Assembly (NCBI RefSeq): GCF_039535785.1
Contig: NZ_BAAAXV010000005.1
Location: 992,001-1,056,000 of the forward strand
Length of the DNA stretch: 64,000 bases
From: Nonomuraea helvata
GTDB lineage: Bacteria; Actinomycetota; Actinomycetes; Streptosporangiales; Streptosporangiaceae
Reading direction: 5' to 3'
A program made the translations under genes and the position numbers. The notes under the pieces were generated by a model that saw only the letters and a program-made list of their open reading frames with translations, did no database searches and was not told where the DNA came from. Shown here piece after piece: positions 54,374 through 64,000 of this stretch (position 1 is the first letter of the stretch; every line of letters starts with the position of its first letter).

Positions 54374-56788
54374 TCAGGCGGGAGGAGCGGGGCGCTTGGC
54401 GGCCCACACCGCGATCTGCGCCCGCGAGGTGTAGCCGAGCTTCTCCATGATGTTGGCGATGTGGCGGGCGACGGTGGCGGGGCTGATCACCAGCTCGGCC
54501 GCGATGGCCCGGTTGGACAGCCCACGGGTGAGCAGGTTGGCGATCTCCTGCTCACGGGCGGTCAGCAGCGAGTGTTTGACCGGCTCGGCCACCACGGGCA
54601 GCTTCTGCGCCACCCGCTCGCCCTCCAGCACGCGGCGGGCGACGTCGTCCGGGCTCATCGCCCGCCCGCGCGACCACAGCGAGCCCGTGCGCCCGTCGCC
54701 CAGTTTGGTGCGGGCCCGGCCGAGCAGCTCCTCGATCCTGATCGTGGACGACTGCTGCCCGATCGACTCGCGGAGCGTGGCCGCCGCCGCGGCGGCCAGC
54801 ACGGCGGCCTCCAGATCGCCTTCGCACTCCGCCAGCACGGACAGCCCCACCAGGCTGCGGGCCACGCTCTGCCGCTGCCCGGTCTCCCGGCCCAGGGCGA
54901 GGCTGGCGCCCAGGCACTCGCGCGCGGTGGCGAACTCGCGCAGCAGCGCCGCCACCCTGCCCATCCTGGCCAGGCAGCGCGACAGATCGAGGTCGCTGCC
55001 CAGCTCGCGCAGCCATGGGACGGCCATCTCGTACTGGGCCTTGGCGGTCACCAGGTCGCCGCGGAACTCGGCCACCGCGCCCAGCTGGGTCGCGGTCCTG
55101 GCCATGATCCAGCGGTGGCCGTGCTCGCGGGCGCGCGCGAGCGCCTCCTCGCCGAGCCGCTGCGCCTCGCGCAGCCGGCCGCGGGTCAGGGCCACCGCCG
55201 ACAGCCCGGACAGCCCCGCCGCCTGGTTCCACGCGTCGCCCGAGCGGGTGGCCAGGGCCAGGCCGTCCTCCGCGTGGCGCACCGCCTCCTCGGGCCTGCC
55301 CATGCGCAGCAGGATGACCACGATGAGGCTGTGCATGACGGAGCGGGGGTAGGCGTTCGCCGAGGAGAGCCCGGTCAGGCTCTCCTGCGCCAGCTCCAGG
55401 GCGCGGCTCAGCTCGTCCCTGGCCTCCAGGCCATAGGCGAGGTACGCCTTGGCCTGCGCGATCTGCTCGGGCGGCACGTCGGTCAGGTCGAGCGAGAGGA
55501 ACCGCTCGACCCAGGTGACGATCTCGGTCAGGTTGCCGCAGATGGGCAGCAGACCCGTGCTGGCGGCGCACACGCGCAGGCCGAACTGCACGTCACCGGA
55601 CTCGGCCGCCCAGTCGAGCGCCACCCGCTGGTCGTCGACCAGGCTCTTGCTCATGGTCAGCGCCTCGAGCCGGCGCGCCCACGGCACGCCCTGCTCGACC
55701 ATCTCCGTCATGAAGTGGCGCTCCTGCAGCTCGCAGAGCACGTGGAGGTGGCGTTCGCGCAGGACCTCGCGCTCGCCGGCCCGTTGGAGGCGCTCGACCG
55801 CGTACCGTCTGATGGTCTCGAGGAGCCAGTAGCGCCTGCGGCTCTCGTCGCAGAGGACCAGCGACTTGTCGACCAGCCCGCCGAGCAGATCGACGATCTC
55901 GCCCTCGGAGATCGGCGGCGCCGCGCAGATCTGCTCGGCGAGGTCGAGGTCGAAGTCGCGGGGGAACACCGACAGCCTGCGCAGCAGCACCTGCTCCTTC
56001 TCGGCCAGCAGGTCGTAGCTCCATTCGACGGCGGCCAGCAGCGTGCGCTGCCGGGCGGGAGCGGTGCGGCCGCCGGTGGTGAGCAGCGAGAACCGGTCGT
56101 CGATGCGGTCGGCGATCTGCCCGGGGCTGAGCAGGCTCGTACGGGCCGCGGCCAGCTCCAGCGCGAGCGGAAGCCCGTCGAGCGCCTGGCACAGGCGCAC
56201 CACGTCGGCCAGGCTGTCGGGGCCCAGCCTGGTGCCGGCGGCCGCGGCCCGGTCCATGAAGAGCTGCACGGACTCGGCGTCGGGAGCGCCCATGTCGGGC
56301 AGGTCGAGCGGCGGCACCCGCCAGATCAGCTCGCTGGCGATGCGCAGCGGCTCCCGGCTGGTGGCCAGGATGCTCAGCCGCGGGCAGGCCGCGATCAGCC
56401 CCGCGCTCACCTCGGCGCACCTGTCGATGAGGTGCTCGCAGTTGTCGAGGAGCAGCAGGCAGTGCAGGTCGCGCAGCCGGTCGGTCACGGTGGCGAAGAC
56501 CGGGCGGCCCGCCTCCTCGCACACGCCGAGCACGCGGCCGACCTCCTGGTCGACCAGCTCCGGGCGGCGCACCCTGGCCAGCTCGACCAGCCACACGCCG
56601 TCGGGGTAGGCGGGCACGAGCCCCGCGGCGACGCGGAGCGCCAGCCGGGTCTTGCCGATGCCTCCGACGCCGCACAGCGTGACCACGCGGGTCTCGCCGA
56701 ACAGCCCGCGCAGGTCGTCGAGGTCACGCTCGCGACCCACGAACCGGTTGGGCTCAGCGGGGAGGTTGTGCCTGGGGGGCTCTGGCAT
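54374..56788 (-). CDS. LuxR-family regulator with NB-ARC-type ATPase and TPR region, copy 3
   Basis: An 804-residue regulator, closest to copy 2 (both begin with NLPAEPNRFVGR and end in ARHIANIMEKL). Walker A is GVGGIGKTRLAL, Walker B LHCLLLLDNCEHL, then LATSREPLRI and GLPLALELAAAR. The helical middle spans about 390-700. The HTH is LTAREQEIANLLTRGLSNRA. The start is ATG 56788. It follows ANL copy C by 52 bp. The next genes on the strand are ANL copy B and LuxR copy 2, so two paired modules are adjacent in tandem. Confidence 0.92.
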   Translation of the reverse strand: MPEPPRHNLPAEPNRFVGRERDLDDLRGLFGETRVVTLCGVGGIGKTRLALRVAAGLVPAYPDGVWLVELARVRRPELVDQEVGRVLGVCEEAGRPVFATVTDRLRDLHCLLLLDNCEHLIDRCAEVSAGLIAACPRLSILATSREPLRIASELIWRVPPLDLPDMGAPDAESVQLFMDRAAAAGTRLGPDSLADVVRLCQALDGLPLALELAAARTSLLSPGQIADRIDDRFSLLTTGGRTAPARQRTLLAAVEWSYDLLAEKEQVLLRRLSVFPRDFDLDLAEQICAAPPISEGEIVDLLGGLVDKSLVLCDESRRRYWLLETIRRYAVERLQRAGEREVLRERHLHVLCELQERHFMTEMVEQGVPWARRLEALTMSKSLVDDQRVALDWAAESGDVQFGLRVCAASTGLLPICGNLTEIVTWVERFLSLDLTDVPPEQIAQAKAYLAYGLEARDELSRALELAQESLTGLSSANAYPRSVMHSLIVVILLRMGRPEEAVRHAEDGLALATRSGDAWNQAAGLSGLSAVALTRGRLREAQRLGEEALARAREHGHRWIMARTATQLGAVAEFRGDLVTAKAQYEMAVPWLRELGSDLDLSRCLARMGRVAALLREFATARECLGASLALGRETGQRQSVARSLVGLSVLAECEGDLEAAVLAAAAAATLRESIGQQSSTIRIEELLGRARTKLGDGRTGSLWSRGRAMSPDDVARRVLEGERVAQKLPVVAEPVKHSLLTAREQEIANLLTRGLSNRAIAAELVISPATVARHIANIMEKLGYTSRAQIAVWAAKRPAPPA

Positions 56789-56840
56789 GTGGTCACCCTG
56801 CGTCGCTGAAGGATCACACTCTCCCACAGTGTCGCACTTT

Positions 56841-57584
56841 TCACAGCCCGAGCGAGCTGACGATCGCCCTTTCGTCGACGACACGCAGCATGGGGTCACC
56901 GAGCAGCCGTTTGGCGACGTCGTACGGCGCGACGACCATGGTGGCCCGGCGCTCCGCGGCCAGCACGCGGCAGCCGACCACGCTCGGCTCGTGGGCGACG
57001 ATGACGTGGGCGCCCGCCGTCATCGCCAGATCGACCAGCCTGAGGCCCCTGAACGGCTCGCTCACCGCGCTGAGCACCACGTCGTCCTTGTCGATCACCA
57101 GCCGGGAGGCGAGCTTGCGCAGGTCGCTCGCCAGCGCGTCGTGGCGGAACGTCCGCACGCCGTCGACGATGATCGCGGGGCCCGCCAGCGGGCCGAACTC
57201 GAGGGTGCGGTCGCCGATCAGCTCGCCGAACGGCTTCGCCCCCGGCACCGGCTGGAACGAGTAGACCTGTTCGACCTTCGCCACGGTGGAGTCGTAATGA
57301 CTCTGTGTGATCATGAAGCGGGCCGCCCCCGAGGCCGCGAGCACCGCGACCCCGCCCGCCCAGGCCACGGCGTGGACCGCGACGGGCAGCGACGCGCCGA
57401 GCGGGACGTTGACGAGGACGTGGTCGCCGAAACGCAGGCCCTGGCGGCTCAGGCCCGCCGCGGCACGGGTGACGCGTCTGACGAACGCGGAGTAGGACAG
57501 CACCTCACCGGTCCTGACATCGCTCACCGCCGGCTGATCCCCCCGCGTCGGCGCCGCGGCCATAACCAGCTCTGTCCACGTCAT
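56841..57584 (-). CDS. Truncated adenylate-forming (ANL) N-domain protein, copy C
   Basis: A 247-residue protein resembling an ANL N-domain: TELVMAAAPTRGDQPAVSDV, GEVLSYSAFVRRVTRAAAGL, LRFGDHVLVNVPLGASLPVA, VHAVAWAGGVAVLAA, then a second half IVDGVRTFRHDALASDLRKL and AGAHVIVAHEPSVVG. It lacks the SGTTGKPKG loop and the C-terminal lid, so it should not adenylate. The ATG at 57584 opens the minus-strand block. LuxR copy 3 follows 52 bp later. Length and layout match copy A, whose LuxR gene lies upstream instead. Confidence 0.7.
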   Translation of the reverse strand: MTWTELVMAAAPTRGDQPAVSDVRTGEVLSYSAFVRRVTRAAAGLSRQGLRFGDHVLVNVPLGASLPVAVHAVAWAGGVAVLAASGAARFMITQSHYDSTVAKVEQVYSFQPVPGAKPFGELIGDRTLEFGPLAGPAIIVDGVRTFRHDALASDLRKLASRLVIDKDDVVLSAVSEPFRGLRLVDLAMTAGAHVIVAHEPSVVGCRVLAAERRATMVVAPYDVAKRLLGDPMLRVVDERAIVSSLGL

Positions 57585-57621
57585 GCCGTCAATCTAAGGA
57601 CGCGGGCGGCGCTTGCCATGC

Positions 57622-57646
57622 GCACAATTGTGCAACCCGCTATGTA
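57622..57646 (-). promoter_or_regulatory. GCACAATTGTGC palindrome and TACAT...TGCA motif upstream of ANL copy C
   Basis: A perfect 12-bp palindrome (57622-57633) is overlapped by TACATAGCGGGTTGCA on the minus strand (57646-57631). It lies 38-62 bp before the ANL copy C start, in the divergent region with typA. Confidence 0.45.
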
Positions 57647-57822
57647 CGTGAGGTTTGCCACGCGTACGGTCGATCCCGAGTATGTAGCCCCGCCGGCACG
57701 CCGCGCCGTCCCTCCCTGCTGGAGTTTCCCCGCGTCGCGCTGGCATCAGGGGGGATCAACTAGACTTATGTGGTCGCGACTTCGCGCGGCCGACCCCACC
57801 TCACATAGAGCGAGACGTCATC

Positions 57823-59673
<1,851 letters not shown>

Positions 59674-59704
59674 GCTTTTCCGGCCGTTCATTCGGCTGTA
59701 AGTA

Positions 59705-59772
59705 AAGCCGGTCAGCATCCGGCTTCGCCACGGACGATGCAGGCGCTCCCGGGTAAAGTAAAAAGGCCCGGG
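59705..59772 (+). terminator. Two hairpins after typA
   Basis: AAGCCGG-N7-CCGGCTT (59705-59725) and CCCGGG-N13-CCCGGG (59748-59772) lie 31-99 bp past the typA stop. The first is followed by only two T's, so termination may be inefficient. The remainder of the 184-bp gap to the next gene is A/T-richer and probably holds its promoter (an ATTCTC...GAGAAT dyad lies near 59812-59831). Confidence 0.5.
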
Positions 59773-59857
59773 GGCGCAGATGTAATAACACCGTGACCCC
59801 ACAACATAGAACATTCTCGTATTCCGGAGAATCATCCAAATTGTGGGAAGGCTCCGG

Positions 59858-62371
59858 ATGGCGATGGCGTTCGGGCTGGCTCTGGTGTCGTTGGGGGCGA
59901 TCGTTTGGTGCACCGTCGCAGCCAGACCGGTGGCGGGTCCCGAGGTGCCCAAGAGCACCGCGGCGCCCAACCCGTGGGTGGCGGCCGCCGCCCGCGCCGA
60001 CCCCCGGGTGGGCTGGGCGCGTAAGGCCGCCACCGAGGTGACGGTCTCCAGGGCGACCGAGGCCGACCTGGATCCGGTGCCCGAGGGACGCATCGACCCC
60101 CGCCAGCGGCAGGTCAAGGTGACCGTCGTCCACCGGCTCACGATGGCGCCCAAGGATCCCCTCATCGGCGCGCTCCGCCAGGGCACCGGGTTCCCCGGCA
60201 CGCTCCAGCAGGTCACCGACGCCGCATTCGGCGCGATCAAGGTGGAAGGACCCGGGCTGGCGCCCACGACGCGCCTGGCGCCGATCCTCGACACGGACCC
60301 CTCGGGCACCACGGCCCGGTTCACCGTGACGCTGCTGCGGCAGGTCAAGCGGAGCGACCTGCTGACGCTCGACTTCAACGCCCCCAACGCGACTCCCGTG
60401 ATCGTCACCTCGCGCTCGATCGCGGTGCTGCCCGGCGAGTGGACGGTGCTGCGGCTGGCCGGGATCACGCCGGACCGTGAGCACGAGGAGCGGGTGGAGT
60501 TCGGCGTCGGGACGTACCCGGTGAGCATGACGCTGGCGCCCGACTCGTTCGGGTTCGCCGACGTGGCCCTGGAGGACGACTTCTCGTGGGCCACCGCGCT
60601 CGGCGTGCTCACCGCGCTCGCGCTGGTCATCTTCCTGGCACGCTCGCTCGGGCGCGGGTGGTGGGAGCGCCCGCCCAACAGGGAGCTGGTCGTCGGCCTC
60701 GCACTGGCGGCCCCCACCCTGCTGATCCCCCTGGTCGCCGAGGACTGGTCGGCGGTCACGTACGTGGTGCTCTTCGTCGCGGTGCCCGCGCTCGCGCTGC
60801 GGCACGCCGGACGGGTGCTGCCCACCAGCCCCCCGTGGAACACGCGCGACCTGCTGGTCACGACCGGGCTGGGCGTGGTGGTCGGGCTCGGCATGCTGGT
60901 CTGGTCGTGGCTGCACGGTCAGCTGTCCGGCCAGGTCCTGCTGGCCGGAGGGGCGGTGACGGCGCTGGCGGCGGCGGGGTCGGCGGTGGCGTTCAGCGTG
61001 GACCTGGGGGTCAGGTCGGTGATCGTACGGCTGGCCGTGTGGGCTGCCGAGGCCGCGATCGGGGCCCTCGCGCTGGCGCTGTGGCTGCGCGCGCTGCCGA
61101 CCGGGGTGTACCCGCCCGACAGCGTACGGCTGGTCCTGGCACTTGGCTGGGCCATGATCCCGATCGCCGCCATCGCCGTGGCGACCAGGCAGTGGACGCG
61201 CGGCGCGGTGGTCGGCGCCGTGATCGTGAGCCTGCTCGTGCAGGGCTGGCCCACCGAATGGCTGGACTCCGGGTCGTGGAGCCTGGCGGTGCCCCGGTCC
61301 GAGCCCATGATCGGCAGCCTCCACCTCACCCCTCTGGTGCGCGGGGTGCTGGGGCTGCTGCTGCTGGGGTTCCTGATGCTGGTGCTGCGGCTCTGGCGGC
61401 TCGGCAGGCAGCTGTCCGCGATCGACAACCCGGTCACCGAATCGACCATGATCGCCGTACTGATGGTGCTGTACATCACGCCGGGCGGCAGCACGACGCT
61501 GGCCGACATCGACGTGCCGCTGCCGCTGCTCGCGATCACCTCGATCGTGGCCTGGGCGACCGCACGCTGGCTGCTCGCGGGGCCGCGCCTGGCCCTCACC
61601 GAGCCCTCCTCGCAGGAGGAGCACCGGCAGCTCGTCAGGACGGCCCTGCACAAGCGGCTGCTGCTCGTCGCCGAGCAGGAGCTGTACCGCGTCGGGCGGG
61701 GCAGGATCGGCTCGGGCGAGATGTCGATGGCCGACTTCGACCAGCGGCGGGACGCCCTGGAGGAGGCGCTGCGCCGGCACGGCCGACACCCGGAGACCGC
61801 CTTCGCCACCGCCGCCGGGTGCACGCCCTGGTTCAACGGCGTACACGCCTTCACGGTGAGCCTGCTGCTGAGCCTGCCCTTCGCCGTCGTGTACGGGTGG
61901 CCGGAGGGGGCCGACCTGACCAGCTTCGTCTTCGACGGGCGCTACCTGATCACCCTGCCCGCGTTCGGTTTCCTGTTCGGCTACTTCTACCCGCGCGTCC
62001 GTGGCACCCAGCCGATGACCAAGGCCCTGCACCTCACGGCGGCGGCGCTGCTGACCGAGCTGTCGGGCTATCTCTCGACGCTGGTGGAGCCGGACATCGG
62101 GGTCTTCGACAAGGTGCAGGTCGTGGGGATCGTGGTGGGGCAGGTGACGGTGGTCTGCATCGGGTTGGGGCTGTTCTGGGAGTGGCGCATCATGCACCTG
62201 GCCGGGGAGCCCTGGGCGCGGGTACGCAATCTGCGCAGCATCCGCAGCCTGGCGGCGCCCACGCTGGCCATCGTCCTGGCGGCGGGCACGACGGCGGCGA
62301 CCTCGGTGGCCGGGCAGACCGTGGACCGTATCCTCAAGGGCGACCAGGTCACCACCACCGCCCCGCGATGA
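59858..62371 (+). CDS. Large multi-span membrane protein of unknown function
   Basis: This 837-residue protein starts at ATG 59858 with GGAAGG upstream (GTG 59843 is in frame). After an N-terminal anchor (FGLALVSLGAIVWCTVAA) there is an extracytoplasmic region of about 200 residues. Then come 8 or more hydrophobic segments (about 250-570), a cytoplasmic helical part (LVRTALHKRLLLVAEQELYR, MADFDQRRDALEEALRRHGR) and 5-6 more segments to the C-terminus. I recall a Streptomyces DUF6185 family of similar size but cannot confirm membership. There is no catalytic motif. Function unknown; it follows typA. Confidence 0.7.
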   Translation: MAMAFGLALVSLGAIVWCTVAARPVAGPEVPKSTAAPNPWVAAAARADPRVGWARKAATEVTVSRATEADLDPVPEGRIDPRQRQVKVTVVHRLTMAPKDPLIGALRQGTGFPGTLQQVTDAAFGAIKVEGPGLAPTTRLAPILDTDPSGTTARFTVTLLRQVKRSDLLTLDFNAPNATPVIVTSRSIAVLPGEWTVLRLAGITPDREHEERVEFGVGTYPVSMTLAPDSFGFADVALEDDFSWATALGVLTALALVIFLARSLGRGWWERPPNRELVVGLALAAPTLLIPLVAEDWSAVTYVVLFVAVPALALRHAGRVLPTSPPWNTRDLLVTTGLGVVVGLGMLVWSWLHGQLSGQVLLAGGAVTALAAAGSAVAFSVDLGVRSVIVRLAVWAAEAAIGALALALWLRALPTGVYPPDSVRLVLALGWAMIPIAAIAVATRQWTRGAVVGAVIVSLLVQGWPTEWLDSGSWSLAVPRSEPMIGSLHLTPLVRGVLGLLLLGFLMLVLRLWRLGRQLSAIDNPVTESTMIAVLMVLYITPGGSTTLADIDVPLPLLAITSIVAWATARWLLAGPRLALTEPSSQEEHRQLVRTALHKRLLLVAEQELYRVGRGRIGSGEMSMADFDQRRDALEEALRRHGRHPETAFATAAGCTPWFNGVHAFTVSLLLSLPFAVVYGWPEGADLTSFVFDGRYLITLPAFGFLFGYFYPRVRGTQPMTKALHLTAAALLTELSGYLSTLVEPDIGVFDKVQVVGIVVGQVTVVCIGLGLFWEWRIMHLAGEPWARVRNLRSIRSLAAPTLAIVLAAGTTAATSVAGQTVDRILKGDQVTTTAPR

Positions 62372-62388
62372 GCCTTCGGGGTTTGCCG

Positions 62389-63039
62389 TCAGCGGCGTGG
62401 GAGTTCGCTGCCGCGTACGTGGGTGCAGAGCCAGTCGACCAGCGGGCCGTACGCGCGCCACGTGTCCTTCACGCGCGTGAGCACCTCCGCCGTGGACACC
62501 CACGGCTCCGGCTCGAAGCTCATCCCCGCATAGAGCGACTTGTGCCGCAGCAGCTCGATGCGCGGATGGTCCTCCGAGAAGCCCCGCGGCTTGGTCTTGA
62601 GCCGCTCCCCGTACAGCGCGTACCCCTGGGCCACGAGCGCCGACGTGAGGGACTCCAGCGGCTTGCCCGACAGGTCCTCGTCCACGGCCGCCCGGTAGCG
62701 GGCCACCTGGTCGGCCGCCTGCGTGTAGAAGCCGCCCGCCGTGAACAGCCCCGCCGCGCTCACCTCGACGTAGTATCCGATCCCCGGCTGAAGGTCCACG
62801 AAGGCACCCTGGTGGGTCTTGTACGGCGACTTGTCCTTGGAGAAGCGCACATCCCGATAGGGCCGGAAGAGCTGCGCGGACCCGAACTCCGGGGCCAGCT
62901 CCTCCGTGAGCGCCAGCATCGGCTCCCGCACCGCCTCCTCATAGAGGTGCTTGTGCCGTGTGAAGTAGGTCTTCGAGTTGTCCGCCTCGAGCCCCTCGTA
63001 GAACAGGAACGCCTCGTCCGGGAAGCCGCTGAAACCCAT
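62389..63039 (-). CDS. DUF2461 family protein
   Basis: A 216-residue protein with the DUF2461 signature: FSGFPDEAFLFYEGLEADNS and KTYFTRHKHLYEEAVREPM near the start, then RPYRDVRFSKDKSPYKTHQG and YYVEVSAAGLFTAGGFY. The function is unknown; the family is widespread and soluble. The ATG at 63039 is clear. It is convergent with the membrane protein gene (17 bp) and lies 37 bp after the deacetylase gene on the same strand, so the two may be co-transcribed. Confidence 0.88.
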   Translation of the reverse strand: MGFSGFPDEAFLFYEGLEADNSKTYFTRHKHLYEEAVREPMLALTEELAPEFGSAQLFRPYRDVRFSKDKSPYKTHQGAFVDLQPGIGYYVEVSAAGLFTAGGFYTQAADQVARYRAAVDEDLSGKPLESLTSALVAQGYALYGERLKTKPRGFSEDHPRIELLRHKSLYAGMSFEPEPWVSTAEVLTRVKDTWRAYGPLVDWLCTHVRGSELPRR

Positions 63040-63076
63040 GTCACCAGGGTGCCACGCCTCGCAGGCACGACGGACC

Positions 63077-63868
63077 TCAGCGCTCGCTGTAGCTCCGCCC
63101 GGCCGCCGGCGTCCTGCCGTACAGCTCGGAGACCGTGACGAACGTGTAGCCCTTCTTCGCGAGGGTGGCGAGTATGGCGGGCACGGCCTCCACGGTGCTC
63201 CGGTGGATGTCGTGCAGGAGGACGATCGAGCCGGGTTTGGCGGCGCCGGCCCGCTTGGCCACGACGGCAGGCACGCGGTTCAGCCAGTCGAGCGTGTCCA
63301 CGCTCCAGAGGATCTCCGCCAGCCCCTCGCGGCGCAGCTCGGCCACGACGCGCTCGTTCGTCGACCCGTACGGCGGCCGCATCACCCGCATCCGCACCCC
63401 GGTCAGCTTCTCCACGAGGTCGTCGGTGCGTTTGAGCTGCCGTTCGATCTGCTCGCGGGGCAGCCCGGCGAGCGCCGGATGGCTCCACGAGTGGTTGCCG
63501 ATCTCGTGCCCCTCCTCCACGATGCGGCGCGTGAGGCGGCCGCCCTTGTCGGCCTCCACCATCTGCCCGACGACGAAGAACGTGGCCCGGACGTCATGCG
63601 CGCGCAGCAGGTCGAGCAGCCGCGCGGTGTACTCGCCCGGCCCGTCGTCGAAGGTCAGGGCCACGCACTTCAGCTTCGAGCAGTCGAACTTACGGCTGCG
63701 CGGCCAGCCGGCCTGCATCGAGACCAGCCGCTTGGCCAGCACCTCGGGGGTGACGACCGCCGGCCTGAGAGGCGCCGCCGGCGTCCAGGGCTGCGGGCGG
63801 GTCGCCACCGAGTAGGTGACGCAGAGCGCCAGAGCGAGCAGGGCCAACGGCAAAGCCCACACGCGCAT
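63077..63868 (-). CDS. Polysaccharide deacetylase (NodB homology, CE4), membrane-anchored or secreted
   Basis: A 263-residue enzyme. An N-terminal hydrophobic segment (ALPLALLALALCVTYSVA) acts as signal or anchor. The CE4 domain has motif 1 TFDDGPGEY (catalytic and metal Asp), motif 2 HEIGNHSWSHP (metal His), motif 3 RPPYGSTN, motif 4 around VDTLDWLNR and motif 5 VLLHDIH. It removes N-acetyl groups from peptidoglycan, chitin oligomers or other cell-surface glycans outside the membrane. All metal and catalytic residues are present. Confidence 0.93.
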   Translation of the reverse strand: MRVWALPLALLALALCVTYSVATRPQPWTPAAPLRPAVVTPEVLAKRLVSMQAGWPRSRKFDCSKLKCVALTFDDGPGEYTARLLDLLRAHDVRATFFVVGQMVEADKGGRLTRRIVEEGHEIGNHSWSHPALAGLPREQIERQLKRTDDLVEKLTGVRMRVMRPPYGSTNERVVAELRREGLAEILWSVDTLDWLNRVPAVVAKRAGAAKPGSIVLLHDIHRSTVEAVPAILATLAKKGYTFVTVSELYGRTPAAGRSYSER

Positions 63869-63898
63869 GGTTCCCCCCGAAACGCCGCGCGCGGGGGC

Positions 63899-64000
63899 TC
63901 ATGGATAATCCTGGACCGGTCTCCCCCGCAGCTCCCTGGTCAGGTCGTCCCACCAGAGTGGGATATCGGCCTGCAGTTCCGTGAAGCGGCGCGCCACCCT
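63899..64000 (-). CDS. Partial protein, C-terminal 33 residues only
   Basis: On the minus strand an open frame enters from the window end and stops at TGA 63899-63901. It encodes RVARRFTELQADIPLWWDDL followed by TRELRGRPVQDYP. The bias looks coding. No family can be assigned from this fragment. The deacetylase starts 30 bp further on. Confidence 0.4.
   Translation of the reverse strand, partial: RVARRFTELQADIPLWWDDLTRELRGRPVQDYP

Noticed and set aside
53824..57584. NRPS or siderophore adenylation genes
   Set aside because: The ANL proteins lack the ATP loop and lid domain, and there are no condensation or carrier domains nearby, so no biosynthetic cluster is supported.

Overview
The window is a chromosomal segment of a high-GC actinomycete. 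The reasons are strong G/C third positions, frequent GTG and TTG starts, 1-4 bp start/stop overlaps, likely leaderless promoters, a DmdR/IdeR-type iron box, a 6C-like RNA and many LacI/TetR/MerR/LuxR regulators. The gene mix suggests a Streptosporangiaceae-type soil organism (for example Nonomuraea or a relative), but no marker here fixes the genus. There is no rRNA, CRISPR array or recognisable full biosynthetic cluster.

Layout. 0-2.1 kb: end of a peptide-type ABC transporter operon with a DapA/NanA-fold lyase. 2.1-3.9 kb: small housekeeping-like genes (DUF1876, DUF4429-SHOCT, nucleoside deaminase). 3.9-7.2 kb: a four-gene operon of ABC exporter plus two-component system. 7.2-15.0 kb: an accessory stretch with a Fic protein under a dyad-rich promoter, an XRE regulator with two small genes, a frameshifted AAA ATPase, a truncated yjdM/phnA remnant, a VapBC pair and a double Nudix protein. 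It ends at a tRNA-Lys whose 3' end faces the stretch. 15.2-20.6 kb: nucleoside hydrolase, a 6C-like RNA candidate, OsmC, an ApbE pair, a small membrane protein and an ammonia-lyase homologue lacking the Ala-Ser-Gly cofactor triad. 20.6-26.4 kb: two LacI systems with visible operators, an amidohydrolase/cysteine dioxygenase pair, and an FhuF-like reductase behind an iron box.

26.6-35.3 kb: a SorC-regulated sugar or polyol operon (binding protein, ATPase, permease, two FGGY kinases, histidine phosphatase, 2-hydroxyacid dehydrogenase). A 17-bp motif is shared by the regulator and operon promoters. 35.3-40.8 kb: an N-terminal ANL-fold fragment, a large LuxR/ATPase regulator, a penicillin-binding protein without a KTG box, and a MerR regulator with a textbook 19-bp-spacer promoter. 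An IS200/IS605 element (40.8-42.6 kb) abuts that promoter. 42.7-50.4 kb: TetR/beta-glucosidase, a secreted M15-like coiled-coil protein, a secreted M14 carboxypeptidase, and an aldehyde dehydrogenase, with clear terminators. 50.5-57.6 kb: an all-minus block in which two [truncated ANL protein -> LuxR/NB-ARC regulator] modules sit in tandem before an alpha/beta hydrolase. 57.8-64 kb: typA, a large membrane protein, DUF2461, a polysaccharide deacetylase and a partial gene.

The most unusual feature is the threefold association of catalytically incomplete adenylate-forming (ANL) N-domains with large LuxR ATPase regulators (35.3-38.8, 51.3-54.2 and 54.4-57.6 kb). This looks like a recurring regulatory module in which a dead ligase domain may act as a ligand sensor or partner.
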